Assembly (NCBI GenBank): GCA_050084515.1 | Contig: CM114272.1 | Location: forward strand, 17,608,001-17,672,000 | Length of the DNA: 64,000 nucleotides | From: Blasia pusilla | Taxonomy: Eukaryota > Marchantiophyta > Marchantiopsida > Blasiales | Direction: 5' to 3' | Shown here: positions 39,681 through 51,186 of the stretch, one piece after another | Numbering within the stretch: position 1 is the first letter of the stretch | How the letters are laid out: each line of letters starts with the position of its first letter | The notes under the pieces: generated by a model | Databases searched by the model: none | Seen by the model: the letters and a program-made list of their open reading frames with translations, nothing else | What the model was told of the DNA's origin: nothing | Made by a program: the position numbers and the translations under genes

Positions 39681-40345
39681 TTAATCACTGTGGCCTTTGT
39701 GTCCATTACGGAAGGCATTCTAGCAAACAATAAACTTCCAAACATTACAAAATGACTTAAGTTCTATCATGTGTTTAGTGTGGATGGTGTGTTTCTTTGA
39801 TCCTTTCTTCCTCCTTCTGTTGGATTTAGAATTATCTCTGTCATAATATAACTTGCTATTGGCGAGTACTCACTTTCCGTAATTTTATTCTCTTACCATG
39901 TTAATCATTGTGGCCTTTGTGTCCAATTCGGAAGGCATTCTAGCAAACAGTAAACTTCCAAACATTACACAATGACTTAAGTTCTATTATGTGTTTAGTG
40001 TGGATGGTGTGTTGCTTTGATCTTTCTTCCTCCTTCTGTTGGATTCAGAATTATCTCTGTCATAATATAACTTGCTATTGGAAAGTGCTCACTTTTCGTA
40101 ATTTTATTCTCTTATCATGTAATCACTATGGCCCATGTGTCCAATTCGGAAGGCATTCTAGCAAACAGTAAACTTCCAAACATTAAACAATGACTTAAGT
40201 TCTACCATATGTTTAGTTTGTATGATATGTTGCTTTGATCCTTTCTTCCTTCTACTGTTGGATTCGGAATTATCTCTATCATGATATAACTTGCTATTGG
40301 GGAGTGCTCACTTTCCATAATTTTTTCTCTTACGGTGTTAATTAT
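39681..40345 (+). repeat. Tandem array, three copies of a 220-bp unit
   Basis: Units start at 39681, 39901 and 40120, and a partial fourth (GTTAATTATTTTGGCCCATG) begins near 40336. Each contains GTCCAATTCGGAAGGCATTC or a near copy, then TAGCAAACA, the strongest form of the recurrent motif, and TGTTGGATTCAGAATTATCT. The array lies directly upstream of the transposase start codon, where promoter or transposase-binding sites would be expected. Confidence 0.92.
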
Positions 40346-40366
40346 TTTGGCCCATGATCAATTACT

Positions 40367-43300
40367 TTGCAGGATAACATGGACATAAATATATCTCCCA
40401 ACCCTCTATTGGAACCTCCTGATCGGATGGACCATATACATGTGCATCAAAGTGCTTTAACCAAAAGAGTCTTGGCCATGCGGAGGATACAAATTCAAGG
40501 GGACTTGCCACCAGGACCGATATCAGCATTTTTCTTACACGGGGATATTCACAATATTGCGTTTATTCCTTGGGAAAGACTGCAAGATTTCATTGAAGGC
40601 GAGGGTGATGGAGATGGGATGAATCCCACGAATTTTTGGGAAGGAACGTCAAGATGTTTGAAAGATGCAGGAGAGATCAAACGAGAGGATCCATTATACG
40701 TTTTTTATTTGTGTGCTTATGGCCCGCAAGACTACTGACATAAAAAAAAACTAGCCATAAATATGTAAATATAGTAAACTCTCTATATTCATTTTTTTTT
40801 TCTCTTCTCATGTCATGGTTTGATTGTAAGTTATCTTTCTTCTCGTGTCTTTCTCATTAAACTAATCTTAATTCTTGTATAATTTAGTTCATAATCCTGA
40901 TCTCCCAAAACACATGTCAGAATGCCTTCCATATGTTGCATGCAGAATTTTAAAACATGTGGTAACAATCCATTGAATAACTTTTAACATTGGACATACC
41001 ACTGGATCTTACACGTCAAAAATTCCTAAGACAGGACCTGGAAGTAGGCCACGTGGCCAAAAGATCATCCGAGGGGAAAGTTGGAAACGTGGATTTCAAT
41101 GTTGCTTTTCTGTTTCAGAGTTGAGGGATCCTGTTCATGCTGCAAAGATTGTTTACAAGCACAGGCTACATATCGACAAGGAAGGGAAGCCATGTCACGA
41201 TTCATACGATTCGACATGCAAGGACACGCCAAAGATGTATGCCCCAAGAATATCACACAATTTGAGATCATATATTAAAGAGAGGCTTCATCTTGGGGTG
41301 AAGCCCCACCAGATTTTGTCGGAGCATGGTATCACATTGAAGATGCGATTTGAGATGGATCCAAATTTCGAAGAAAGCATGAAGAGAGATGATTTCTTGC
41401 AAATGCAACATATCCTCAATGTGAAGAAAGAGGTAAATATGGAGACCTTTCAATATTGTATGAGTGAAAATGATTCATTGAGACATTTTGTCACCCTTTA
41501 TCCGGACAAGGTGTTCTTTTATGAACCATACAAAGAGAGTGCAAGGCCCTTCATCTTAGGTTTCCAAAGCCAATGGCAATTGCAAACATTGGTCAAGCTT
41601 GGACACAACAGTGTATTAAGTATGGACAGTACATTTGGAACAAATCGAAACAGGGTAAGTTCATTGCATGTTATCATGGTGTTTTGAAAAAAAAATTGCA
41701 TCACTTATTTATTAAGCAAAGTCTCAAACATTGTGGTAATGGTTTGTTGGGTGTGTGGATTGTATGAGTGCAGTTCCCATTATACACTATTTTGGTATTT
41801 GATGAGCATCATATCGGGATACCACTGGCATGGGTTTTGACAAGTAGCTCAAAAGAGGTACATTTGGTTAGGTGGATGAAGGCAATGGTCGGGAAATGTA
41901 AGACAATCCAGCCCAATTGGGAGCCAAATGCAATCATTGTGGATGATGCAAATGTAGAGCAAAATGCCTTCAGGTTTGTCCATCCACTTCCTATCCATAT
42001 TGTATCTTGTTATAAATAAGCAAGTGAATTGTACTATTTTTACCACATTTACAATTACGGCATCCATCATGCAGACATGGAAAGCATTATAGCCATGCAA
42101 ATTCAATGAAGTTATCTATTTTTCATTCCATGTGGAGAGACATTTGGAGGTATAAACATCATTTTGTGCCTTTGGCATGTACGACACGATTGGTTGAAGA
42201 AATTGAAGTGAAAGGTCCACTGCCCCATTTTAAGAGCACAAATGTAACGACGCCTTGGAGAAATAATGTATGTCAATCATTGTGGTACCTACACGAGAGG
42301 TGATATCTTATATGATGAAAGAAATGCCTTGCAATAGTTCTATGCAGACTTCAACGGAGAAGTTGTATTTGTGCCTTCACCCCTTGACTCCCAACGGATT
42401 GTACGAGAGTTTGAGAAGCTCCAACGTACATCCAGACCTTATTGGGAGCCCAAACTAGGCAAGTTCATTGAACCTCTCATGTCTCTTGTATTTTCCCTCT
42501 CTGTTCTTCTTTAGGTTATGTAATTTACATTAAATATGTGGTGACTCTTGCTGGTGTTTTTTGCAGAAAAGTGGGTTAGAGCAGCTAGGGACTACCCTCA
42601 TGCAAACCAAGACACGAATGCTGCTATTGAAGCTTATCACGGAAGCATGAAAGCAGTACTAAATGGTGATAACAAGAGTTTGGCTTGAAGAAGAGGTGAC
42701 TACCTTGTGTGGAAGCTCCTTGAGTCCATTGAAGCATGTTATTTCTACATACAACTCTTAAAAAAGAAAGGCTTTCTCCAAAATGCAGCACAGGAGAAAT
42801 ATATCAACAATGGAGTTCTAAAAGGAAAAGCTATCGCGGCCAGTGACGTTGTACTGACTCAAACAAGGGGTAATGTACGCATGGCACGAGTAAAGAGCTA
42901 GATAATTCTCAATAACTGGTATGAAGTCTACAATTATGACACTGAGTGGGGACATTGTGAGTGTCTATGGTCTCTTAAGGGTAACATTTGTAATCATATG
43001 GTAAGTTTCACTCGATGATTATTCCATGAAGTAATATCCTTTGTTATTTAATGGTTCAGAAGAAAATACAAATTATGAAGTAGAAATTGAGTGAATGTGG
43101 AAGTGGAAAATAGATTGCTGCTTTATTGCAGGAAAGCTTTGATGAGGCCGATTTGGTGAGGGTATTAGGAACAAGATTGGGTACGACACAAGGAGGAATA
43201 TGCCATCTACAAATGATGAGGATCAAATTAGACACTACCTTACAACCATCGTTGGCAAACACCTTGGATCTCAATGAATTACCATCAAGAGAAGAAGGTA

Positions 43301-43970
43301 TTTCTCCTGTCAATGAATTCATAATTAGATATTTCCTTGTTGTTGAGGTGTCCTTTTTTAAGTTATGGCTACTATGTGGTATGTTTCAGAAGGCATTCTA
43401 GATGAAGATAGCACCATATTTTCTTCATATATGGAAGATGGAGATATAGGCACGTTTCTGCACCATCCACCAATTGCTGAAAGATCTCCATCCATGCCAA
43501 TGGGAATACAAGAGAGTTCTAATAGAACTCTCTTGTATTCTATGTATGTTTCATTAGCATCTTACATTTCTATGTAAGATGTTGAGAGAAACCAATGGTA
43601 GAATAGAGACAGCAAAAGTGACTCTCAACAATGGCTTAACACCGCAACAAGGAAATCGGTTTCAGATTTACAGAGATGGATTCATCAATAATAAATCCAT
43701 CAAACGAGTGAAGTCTAGCGTTGAATGATGGTCACAACCTTCTAGAAGAAGTACCCAAATTGCAAGTAGAAGTTCTCAAATAGATGATGTCAATAGTTCC
43801 TCTTTGCCATGTTTTCCAAAGCCAAAACCCAAGAAGAGAAATTTGGGTCCACAAGAGGAACCAGACAGAGGTGCTACTATATTCCAGAACAATAATTCAG
43901 AAAATGGAGACATAAATGCAATATATCAGATCTCACCGTATACAGTACGCTTTTGGTGATATCATTGGAG
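40367..43970 (+). pseudogene. MULE-type transposase with SWIM finger, decayed
   Basis: N-terminal exon 40367-40738 ends YVFYLCAYGPQDY. A long frame (about 40970-41653) has KRGFQCCFSV, KIVYKHRLHIDKEGKPCH and the DDE start LSMDSTFGTNRNR before a GTAAGT donor. Next comes QFPLYTILVFDEHHIGIPLAW with IIVDDANVEQNAF (41771-41973), then CLWHVRHDWLKK (42170-42205) and FIEPLM. The SWIM finger CECLWSLKGNICNH spans about 42958-42999 (CxC, eight residues, CxH). A C-terminal tail runs to about 43960. In-frame stops follow WLKKLK and VRMARVKS, and SSVE (43727), so this copy is probably inactive. The layout fits MULE transposases of the FAR1-like kind. Confidence 0.82.
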
Positions 43971-44756
43971 ATTTTGAATAAGGATGCAATCCTTCATCCT
44001 CCTTTACATTTTCATCAATGCAAAATCCTTGATACAGTTTCTGCCATGTGCTATGGTGTTTATTACTTTTTCATTGATTGTGTTATTGCATCTTTATATA
44101 AATGTCTCTCCCTAGATTAGGTCTTCCTTGCTCTTTTTTTCCCCACCATGTAATTGAAATAATGAACAACTTTTTACTTTCTTTGGAAGGAAACGACTGC
44201 ACTTTGAGCAAAGAATGAAATGCATGAGAGATAAACGTGACACGATATATATTTCAATACTAACGCATATGTCCGGTAGTGATAAAGAAATCTAGAATGG
44301 TTACCTCAAATGTGATCAGAAGGCATTCTATCAAAAGACCACGCATTGCCTTTAGACTTGCGTTTATTGAAAAAATGAAGAACTCCATAACTCTGAGTAC
44401 TAGCTTCCATGTCTAGTAATGAATAAACATAGCGGAATGCTTGCCAAAAATACGATCGAAAGGCATTCTATCACAATACCATGCGACCCCAAGCGTCAAC
44501 CCCGTGCGCGCGCCTAGGCAACGCCCTAGTGTTTCTTCCCTTCAGACCTGAACTATGCTTCCAAACTTTTAGGAGCCGCCACGGACCCCTACGCGCCCAC
44601 ACGGATGCGATTCAGGATTGTAGGGTGCACGTAATGAGGCAAGTCATTGTGGTTGGATTCTGTGGTGTTTAAGAAGTGTGCGTGAGAATGATAGAGAGAT
44701 TGCTTACTATTGACAATTGAAATTGTGAAAGCAATCTCATTCTTAAATGTTTCCTT

Positions 44757-45536
44757 GTGGGCATTGCAATACATGGATTTGCATATGACAGCAAGAGAGT
44801 TTTTTTAGAGGGCACGTACAATCTGGAGAAGTGGCTATTGGGTGGCATCATAACTCTGCATCGAGAGCCATCGAGAGTATTCAGTCTTCTAAGATTTTAT
44901 GCCCATGGAAAGTTCAGATGCTGGACGGAAGAGAAGCCGAAAAGAAAGCTTGGAATTTTGGAAGAGAACTCCACAGGATGTAAGCCACAAAGAAGGAAAT
45001 ACAAGTGTGATATTGGTCAAGGGGAGTGGGAAACGCTCACGAAGGTCCAAGGATAGTAGTTCAAATGTCCATTGTATACAACAGATGCATCTTTGTTGGA
45101 CATCAATAAGCACTTTGGCAAGACTTTCATCAAGGTTTTTATGGGCCCTCTAAGGAAGGGTACAACCAATTTTGAGCAGAAAATGTTGGCTAAGTTTTTG
45201 GCTTTATCAAATAGCTTGAAAGCAATCTCAAATGTTTGCAATAGTATGGATTGAATCGTGAATGAATTGCAGACCTCATTCAACACGTTGTAGGTTCTTC
45301 TCCATCCGCTTCAAAGTATGCCTCTTGAGGAAACTTTTCATGGCTTTCCTGAGGTTGTACAAAATTTTGTTTGCAAAGGACATTCCATGATGGAACAGAT
45401 GGACGTTTTAGGATTGATGGTAGCGAAAAACGATGTGTTGCGGTATTTAGATGATAACAGGAGTGCATGGGAATTCTTGCACGCTCAAATCACATTGGAT
45501 CTTTTGCCAAAAAAGTTGAGGGAGCTTATCCATTGA
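44757..45536 (+). pseudogene. Unrecognised coding relic between the transposase and the foldback
   Basis: Three plus frames follow one another: a Lys/Arg-rich piece (GRKRSRKESLEFWKR, SGKRSRRSKDSSS), then LLDINKHFGKTFIKVFMGPL with KMLAKFLALSNSLKAI, then FHGFPEVVQNFVCKG and LGLMVAKNDVLRYLDDN to a stop at 45536. Frameshifts near 45060 and a stop at 45252 separate them. The basic N-terminus and helical C-terminus suggest a DNA-binding accessory protein, but no family is recognised. Confidence 0.5.
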
Positions 45537-46239
45537 AACTCTTCATTCAAATATGAAGGAAGACATGAGAGTTAAATATGACCATGATCCATGGGAAATT
45601 TTTTTCTGCTTTAAGAAAGTTTCTTATTTATGGTATAATAAAGTATTGCTTCTCTTATTTGGATTCATTATTGTTAAGGTTGGTCCATTGCTGTAAGTAG
45701 CAGGTATGGAGTAATTGCTCATGGATAGTAACATGGATTTTCTTTGTGTTTTGTTCTAGTAACATGAAGGAAATAAATTTTTCAAATATTGTTATATAAT
45801 ATTGTACAATATTCTTGGAATGCGACCCTTCTCATTCTGAAAGACAGATCGCGAGAGCTTTGTTGGTTGATAATTTTTAGAATGCTTTCCATATACATAT
45901 TGTATAATATTTTGGATTCAGAAAGCTAGAATGCTTTCAATTTTTTCCGTCTTACTCTTCAATCCCTTTGCACCTTATTTGGATTGTAACACTGGATACC
46001 CACTTCGGTATAAGTACTCCAAATAAGGCTATGGTTGATTGTAGAATGCTTCTTGTAAGGCCCTTCTAAGGTAGTATATGGGAAAGGAAGAAAGCTTTCT
46101 ATTTGCTAGAAAATAACAATAATATATGAACATTGTATATGAACAATAATATATAACATATTTTATTTGAAAAAATCCTTCCATAGTGATCATATGGGCA
46201 AGGTGGAATGCTTTCCATTTTCTTCCAAATAATGTTCCG

Positions 46240-48265
46240 ACACGGTTGTATGAAACAGTTATGATAACAATAAAAAATTGGAAGTTTCAAAAATGAAAAG
46301 GAATATGCCTTTCTTTTTGTATCCCCAGAAAAGTTTTCCCATTTCAACTCATAATAAATGTTTTCCAATTGAAGAAATTCAAGGAGTATGGGAAGGTATT
46401 TTTTTCAAGTCTTCTTTACTAACGAAAGGAATTCTGTTTATATGAGTTTTGTACACATGGGTTCCCCCCATGTGTACAAAACTATGCATATTGCATTCCG
46501 CCACTTAACCCTGATAAACGGAAGTTATTATGCACTCATCTAAAAACGGAAGGTGATCATACCTTTAACCAATATAGATTATATGTGGTAATAATTGTTT
46601 TTAAGATACATGAGAAAATATTTTAATTATCATAATGTTGTCCGTTATATCTTATGAAGGAATGAAGAATATTAAATTTTGATCTATTCAATGGAAGCAA
46701 TTCCAAATTTTGGACTTTTAATTTCCTATATTTTACAATTTATTACGCTAATATTATATAACTGAGTAATAAGGGGAGAGCAAAAGCAATCTAAAAAATT
46801 GCAAAAGCATCAAATAATTTTACATGAGACAAGGATAGTTTGACTTCATCCTTTTGGTATATGTTATTGCGCGCATACACATCGCTACACAAATGGCTCT
46901 AAGCCCAAAAATAGCCTCCAAATGATAACGTGTGTATACAGGTTATATTGTGATGGTTGACTCGGTCAAAAAGTGACTTGGGGAAAGTAAAATGCACGTT
47001 ATCTACCGGTAGGCTAACTAAGATGTGACAATGTCTATTGTAATGTTTACTAGTGTTGGCTCAAAATGCGATTAATTGTATTGGTTGAGAATGCCATGAG
47101 GGGAGTTTGAAAAAGTAAAAAGAACACTCCAATACTAGTGTATATTTCAAAGTTTAGGTAATTATAATGTCGATTTCATATATGAATTTAAATTATGAAA
47201 CCTTTCTAGACTATAAGACTTTTAAGGTCTCTATAAGATATATAAAGACAATCATCATATTCTTTCTCCCTACCAAATATGATATGATTAAAATATTCTT
47301 GACATATTTTGAACTGAAAAAGTGAATTTCTTTTCTTGGTTGAGACTCCCAAGAAGAGGAAACGACGATACCATATGTTCCCAATTAATATGCAATTAAA
47401 ATAAATATTGGAGTAGTGATACGTTTTTGGGTTCAAATTTTTAATATACAAAATATAGTATGTAGGGATAGTTATGAATTTTGGATATTCAATTGGTGCT
47501 TCCACAAACTTTGAATTTACTTCTATCAAGCCCATTCAAACAAAGTTTTCAAATCAGATACTCAAATGAAATTCCACCCACAAAATTTTGAAAATATCCA
47601 AGATATATAAAACTAGAATGTTGGGGTTTTTTTAAAACCATGCATCTCATTGGCATAACAACTATTTAAAGTAATTAAAAAATATACTACAAATTTTTAA
47701 GATGTTTCATTTAAAAGTCCTATAGTTTAGAAAGGTTTCATAATTTAAATTCATATATGAAACCGACATTATAATTACCTAAAATTTGAAATAAACACTA
47801 GTATTGGAGTGTGCCTCTTACTTTTAAAAACTCCTCTCATGGCATTCTCAACGAATACGATCACTTGCATTTTGAACCAACACTAGTAAATATTACAGTA
47901 GATATTGTCACATCTTTGTTAACCTACCGATAGATAACAGGTGTTTTACTTCCCCCAAGTGATCCGTTGACCGAGTCAATGATCACTTGGTAACCTATAT
48001 ACACACGTTATCATTTGGAGGCTACTTTTGGGGGAAGAGCCATAATACCTTTAATTAGTAAAGGTATTATAATAATAATACCTTTGGTTAGTAAAGAAGA
48101 CTTGAATAAAATGCCTTCATATACTCCTGGAATTTCTGTAATTGGAAAACATTTATTATGAGTTGAAATAGGAAAAAAATTTCGGAGCTACAAAAAGAAA
48201 GGCATATTATTTTTCATTTTTGTAACTTTAAAATTTTCTTGTTATCATAATATTCCATGAAAATG
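46240..48265. mobile_element. Nested foldback element with interrupted inverted arms
   Basis: 46,240-46,430 is complementary to 48,080-48,265, and 46,892-47,235 to about 47,712-48,040. The inner pair begins GGCTCTAAGCCCAAAAATAG and ends CTACTTTTGGGGGAAGAGCC. About 460 bp in the left arm (46,431-46,891) have no partner. Words such as GGTAACCT, GGGGAAGAGCC and GACCGAGTCAATGATCACTT recall the LTR-like copies at 36-37 and 52 kb, so it may have formed from two such ends in opposition. An ORF at 47206-47535 (minus) is chance. Confidence 0.8.
46447..46483. repeat. Perfect hairpin, 15-bp arms
   Basis: TTTTGTACACATGGG, a short TTCC loop, and CCCATGTGTACAAAA are exact complements. It lies in the unpaired part of the left foldback arm and could be a trace of a small foldback insertion. 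A terminator role is unsupported. Confidence 0.85.
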
Positions 48266-48845
48266 GAGGTTTGTTGTCTCAAATATTTTTTTTCCTACCA
48301 TGGGTTAAATCATTCACATGAGTTTCATACAAGTGTGTCAGAGACCTTCCAATACTTTTGAAATTTGTAATACTCGATTGGAAGGAGATATGTAGACATC
48401 ACTCTCTAATGGCCAACAAAATAAACATTTGTATTGAATAAGTACTCCAATTCCAAACTTCATTCCATGTTTCTAGAGAGAGCAGGCTTTGATAGGATAC
48501 AAAAAGAGCGAGGGAAGTTCTTAACAAATTAAAAATTCAGGCTTTGCCTAATAAATTCAACCAAGAATCCCAATGTACTAAAGCTTCACCCTATGGAGCA
48601 AGAACAATGCTTCCCTTTATCCCATAATGCCCACATGACATTGAGTATTCTTAGTAATCTATTGGTACATATGACACAACATGACTGTGACGACGCGAGT
48701 ATTTACTCTATATATGAAAAAGAAAACACTACAAAATAAATTCATGATAAACACAATTTATGCTTATGAAGAATCAGCCAAAAAAACTGCTTCCACAAAC
48801 TTTGAATTTACTTCCATCAAGCCCATTTCAAACAAAGTTTTAGCT
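47503..48845. repeat. About 55-bp direct repeat on both sides of the foldback
   Basis: CTTCCACAAACTTTGAATTT and the next 35 or so bases (ACTTCTATCAAGCCC..., then AACAAAGTTTT) occur near 47503 and again near 48789, in the same orientation with a few differences. One copy lies inside the loop of the foldback. Confidence 0.8.
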
Positions 48846-48880
48846 CTAAGGCTAGGTTTGAAAGTAAGTATATCTGGGTG

Positions 48881-50460
48881 TCAAATATGGGATCTATAGC
48901 CTCCACTTGAGTTGAAACCCCCCCCTCTTGTAGAATCTTCCACTTCTTCGTGCATTGAGACATTTCTCTTCCTCGCTCCATATGAGGATGCAACTTTCAA
49001 CTTCCACTTTTTCAAAGCAAGAAGGTCATGAGAAGAAGTTCCCTCTCTCACAACATCAATATAAGGATCACAATCCTCACCTATTATACTTGAATTCTTA
49101 AGAGAATCCAAATATGTATTCATTGGTGTAATAAAACCATGCTCAAGAGGAATCTTTGTGATGTGATGGTTTACACTATCGATAATGTCACACAATGAAT
49201 CCATAAAATGTAAAGACTCAGATGTACCAACATCTATGTCACCAAGTTCAGCAACATAAGTTGTCTCTCCCAAGTGATCCAAGAGCTTTCCACTATCCTC
49301 TCTCAAGCTGCCCATTGTGTATCCATTTGTCGGAATGCCTTCCAAATTTTGACAATTATCTCCAACAGGTTTATTAGTGGATGGAATGCATGGGAGTTTT
49401 TCAGATGGTGTACCTTCTGAGGAAACCTCCACTACCATAGAGATGGTCCCAACATCCAAATTTCCTATATGAATGGGATCCAAACCACCTTGTATGGAGA
49501 TGGTTGAGACAGGAGTTTGAATAACCCCTATATATGAGATAGGACTTTTGCCAATAAAATCTCTATCTCCATGACATGAACTATTGTTGAAAGAACTCAA
49601 ATCTGGATTTTCCCTTTATGGTGAGGTATCAGCACTCTCTATTGTAACCCCACACACATAAGTGTGAGGATCTATGCTTATAGTTGATGGAATGCCTTCC
49701 ATAACGCCAACTGTAGGTTCCATTGATGGGTCACCTACATGATCTTCATCTACCTCCAATGAAGTAGGGATCTTTGTAGGCATTGTGGGGGAATTTCTAC
49801 TAACCTCATGCCTTACTCTCTTCTTGAGCCTTTTGAAGACTCGGGGTAACGTCTCCTCGGATGCAATGGTTCCTCCCATGGATCTGGTCCGCATCACTCT
49901 TCGTCTCGGCTCCTCAACATCGGTATGGACATCCTAGTCCTCTTCCACCTCCTCAAGCACCTCCTCCTCCTTGCATTGTTACACTCCATCAAAGCTAACA
50001 AGAATGGCTTCTTTCCCAAGTGAGGGATCTTAGGACGGTCCTTCATTGCTAACCATCTTTCTGAATGAAATTGGCGCAATCGATATAGTTTCTCCCTTCT
50101 CATTTTTTCCTCTCGCTTAGTTGCATCACCAGATTTCTTCAACTTCTCTTTCTCTCTTTGGGAATCACTAATCTGCCTCTTACCGCCCTTTCTAGGGTCA
50201 ATAGGAGGCATACCCGCATGTTCCAATGGAACTAAGTAGCATTGTTTGAGGCTTGGATGCTTTGTAATCAAGTGTTGGTTACACTTTGTCTTGTTTTTGG
50301 CAGAGAACATGCGGTTACAAACCAAGCAAATCCACTTGGTGCCATCATGCAAATATCTCCAATATGTGTTCTCCCCCAAAGCAACACCACACACAACTCG
50401 AGACATATATGGATTTGAAGAAGCCATAGAGAGATCACTCCTGAGACACATTGAATTCAA
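48881..50460 (-). pseudogene. BED-like zinc-finger protein gene of the large element, broken by stops
   Basis: The first frame (49894-50460) carries a finger W-I-CLVCNRMFSAKNK...HLITKH, with CxxC and a histidine pair in BED-like spacing, then a Lys/Arg-rich coiled stretch (SQREKEKLKKSGDATKREE). A frameshift near 49,970 and an in-frame TAG lead into an acidic EEVLEEVEED region and then MRTRSMGGTIASEET (49616-49897). An in-frame TAA after SADTSP separates the last frame (48881-49600), which is Ser/Thr/Asp-rich and unrecognised. The protein was probably about 500 residues. Its position inside the inverted repeats suggests an element-encoded DNA-binding protein. Confidence 0.6.
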
Positions 50461-50489
50461 AACATAACAACAATTTTATTTACTTGTGA

Positions 50490-50647
<158 letters not shown>

Positions 50648-51186
50648 CATGATACAAGGAATCCTTCAAATTTTTACAGAAAGATTTCCGCACTTCCCTC
50701 CACGGACGCGACCATCTAAACAACTATGAGGTCGGCTCTTGTTCTATCAAGAGCTCTTCATTACAAACGAACTTCATTCGTTGGCCATATAACTCTAACC
50801 AGTAGGATTTTGGAATCATGAACCATTCACAAAGGTTCTATTGGTACGTCATGAGATGATTGTGAATGTTGACCACATCATTTCCTCCTTGTGCCATGAT
50901 AGCTATTCTTCAGGAGTTTGATCCAACTTATCTATCGTGGGCAACAGGCTGGATAAAAAAGGATGAGGTCGGAGCACTAGACAGGCATGTCCGTCTTGTT
51001 AATCAACCTTCCGACGCTTCCAAAGCTCACATCCTATAAGATTTCGGGAGAGCTACGATCTCGGTTTCAATCAATCTATGTCAAGGGATCTAAAGTTGTG
51101 AAGATGAATTGTGTGGTATTAACAATCAGATGATATTTTCCCTTCAACTTCTGCAAGACTCTTGTGGAACAAGCGGCTTGCATTTT

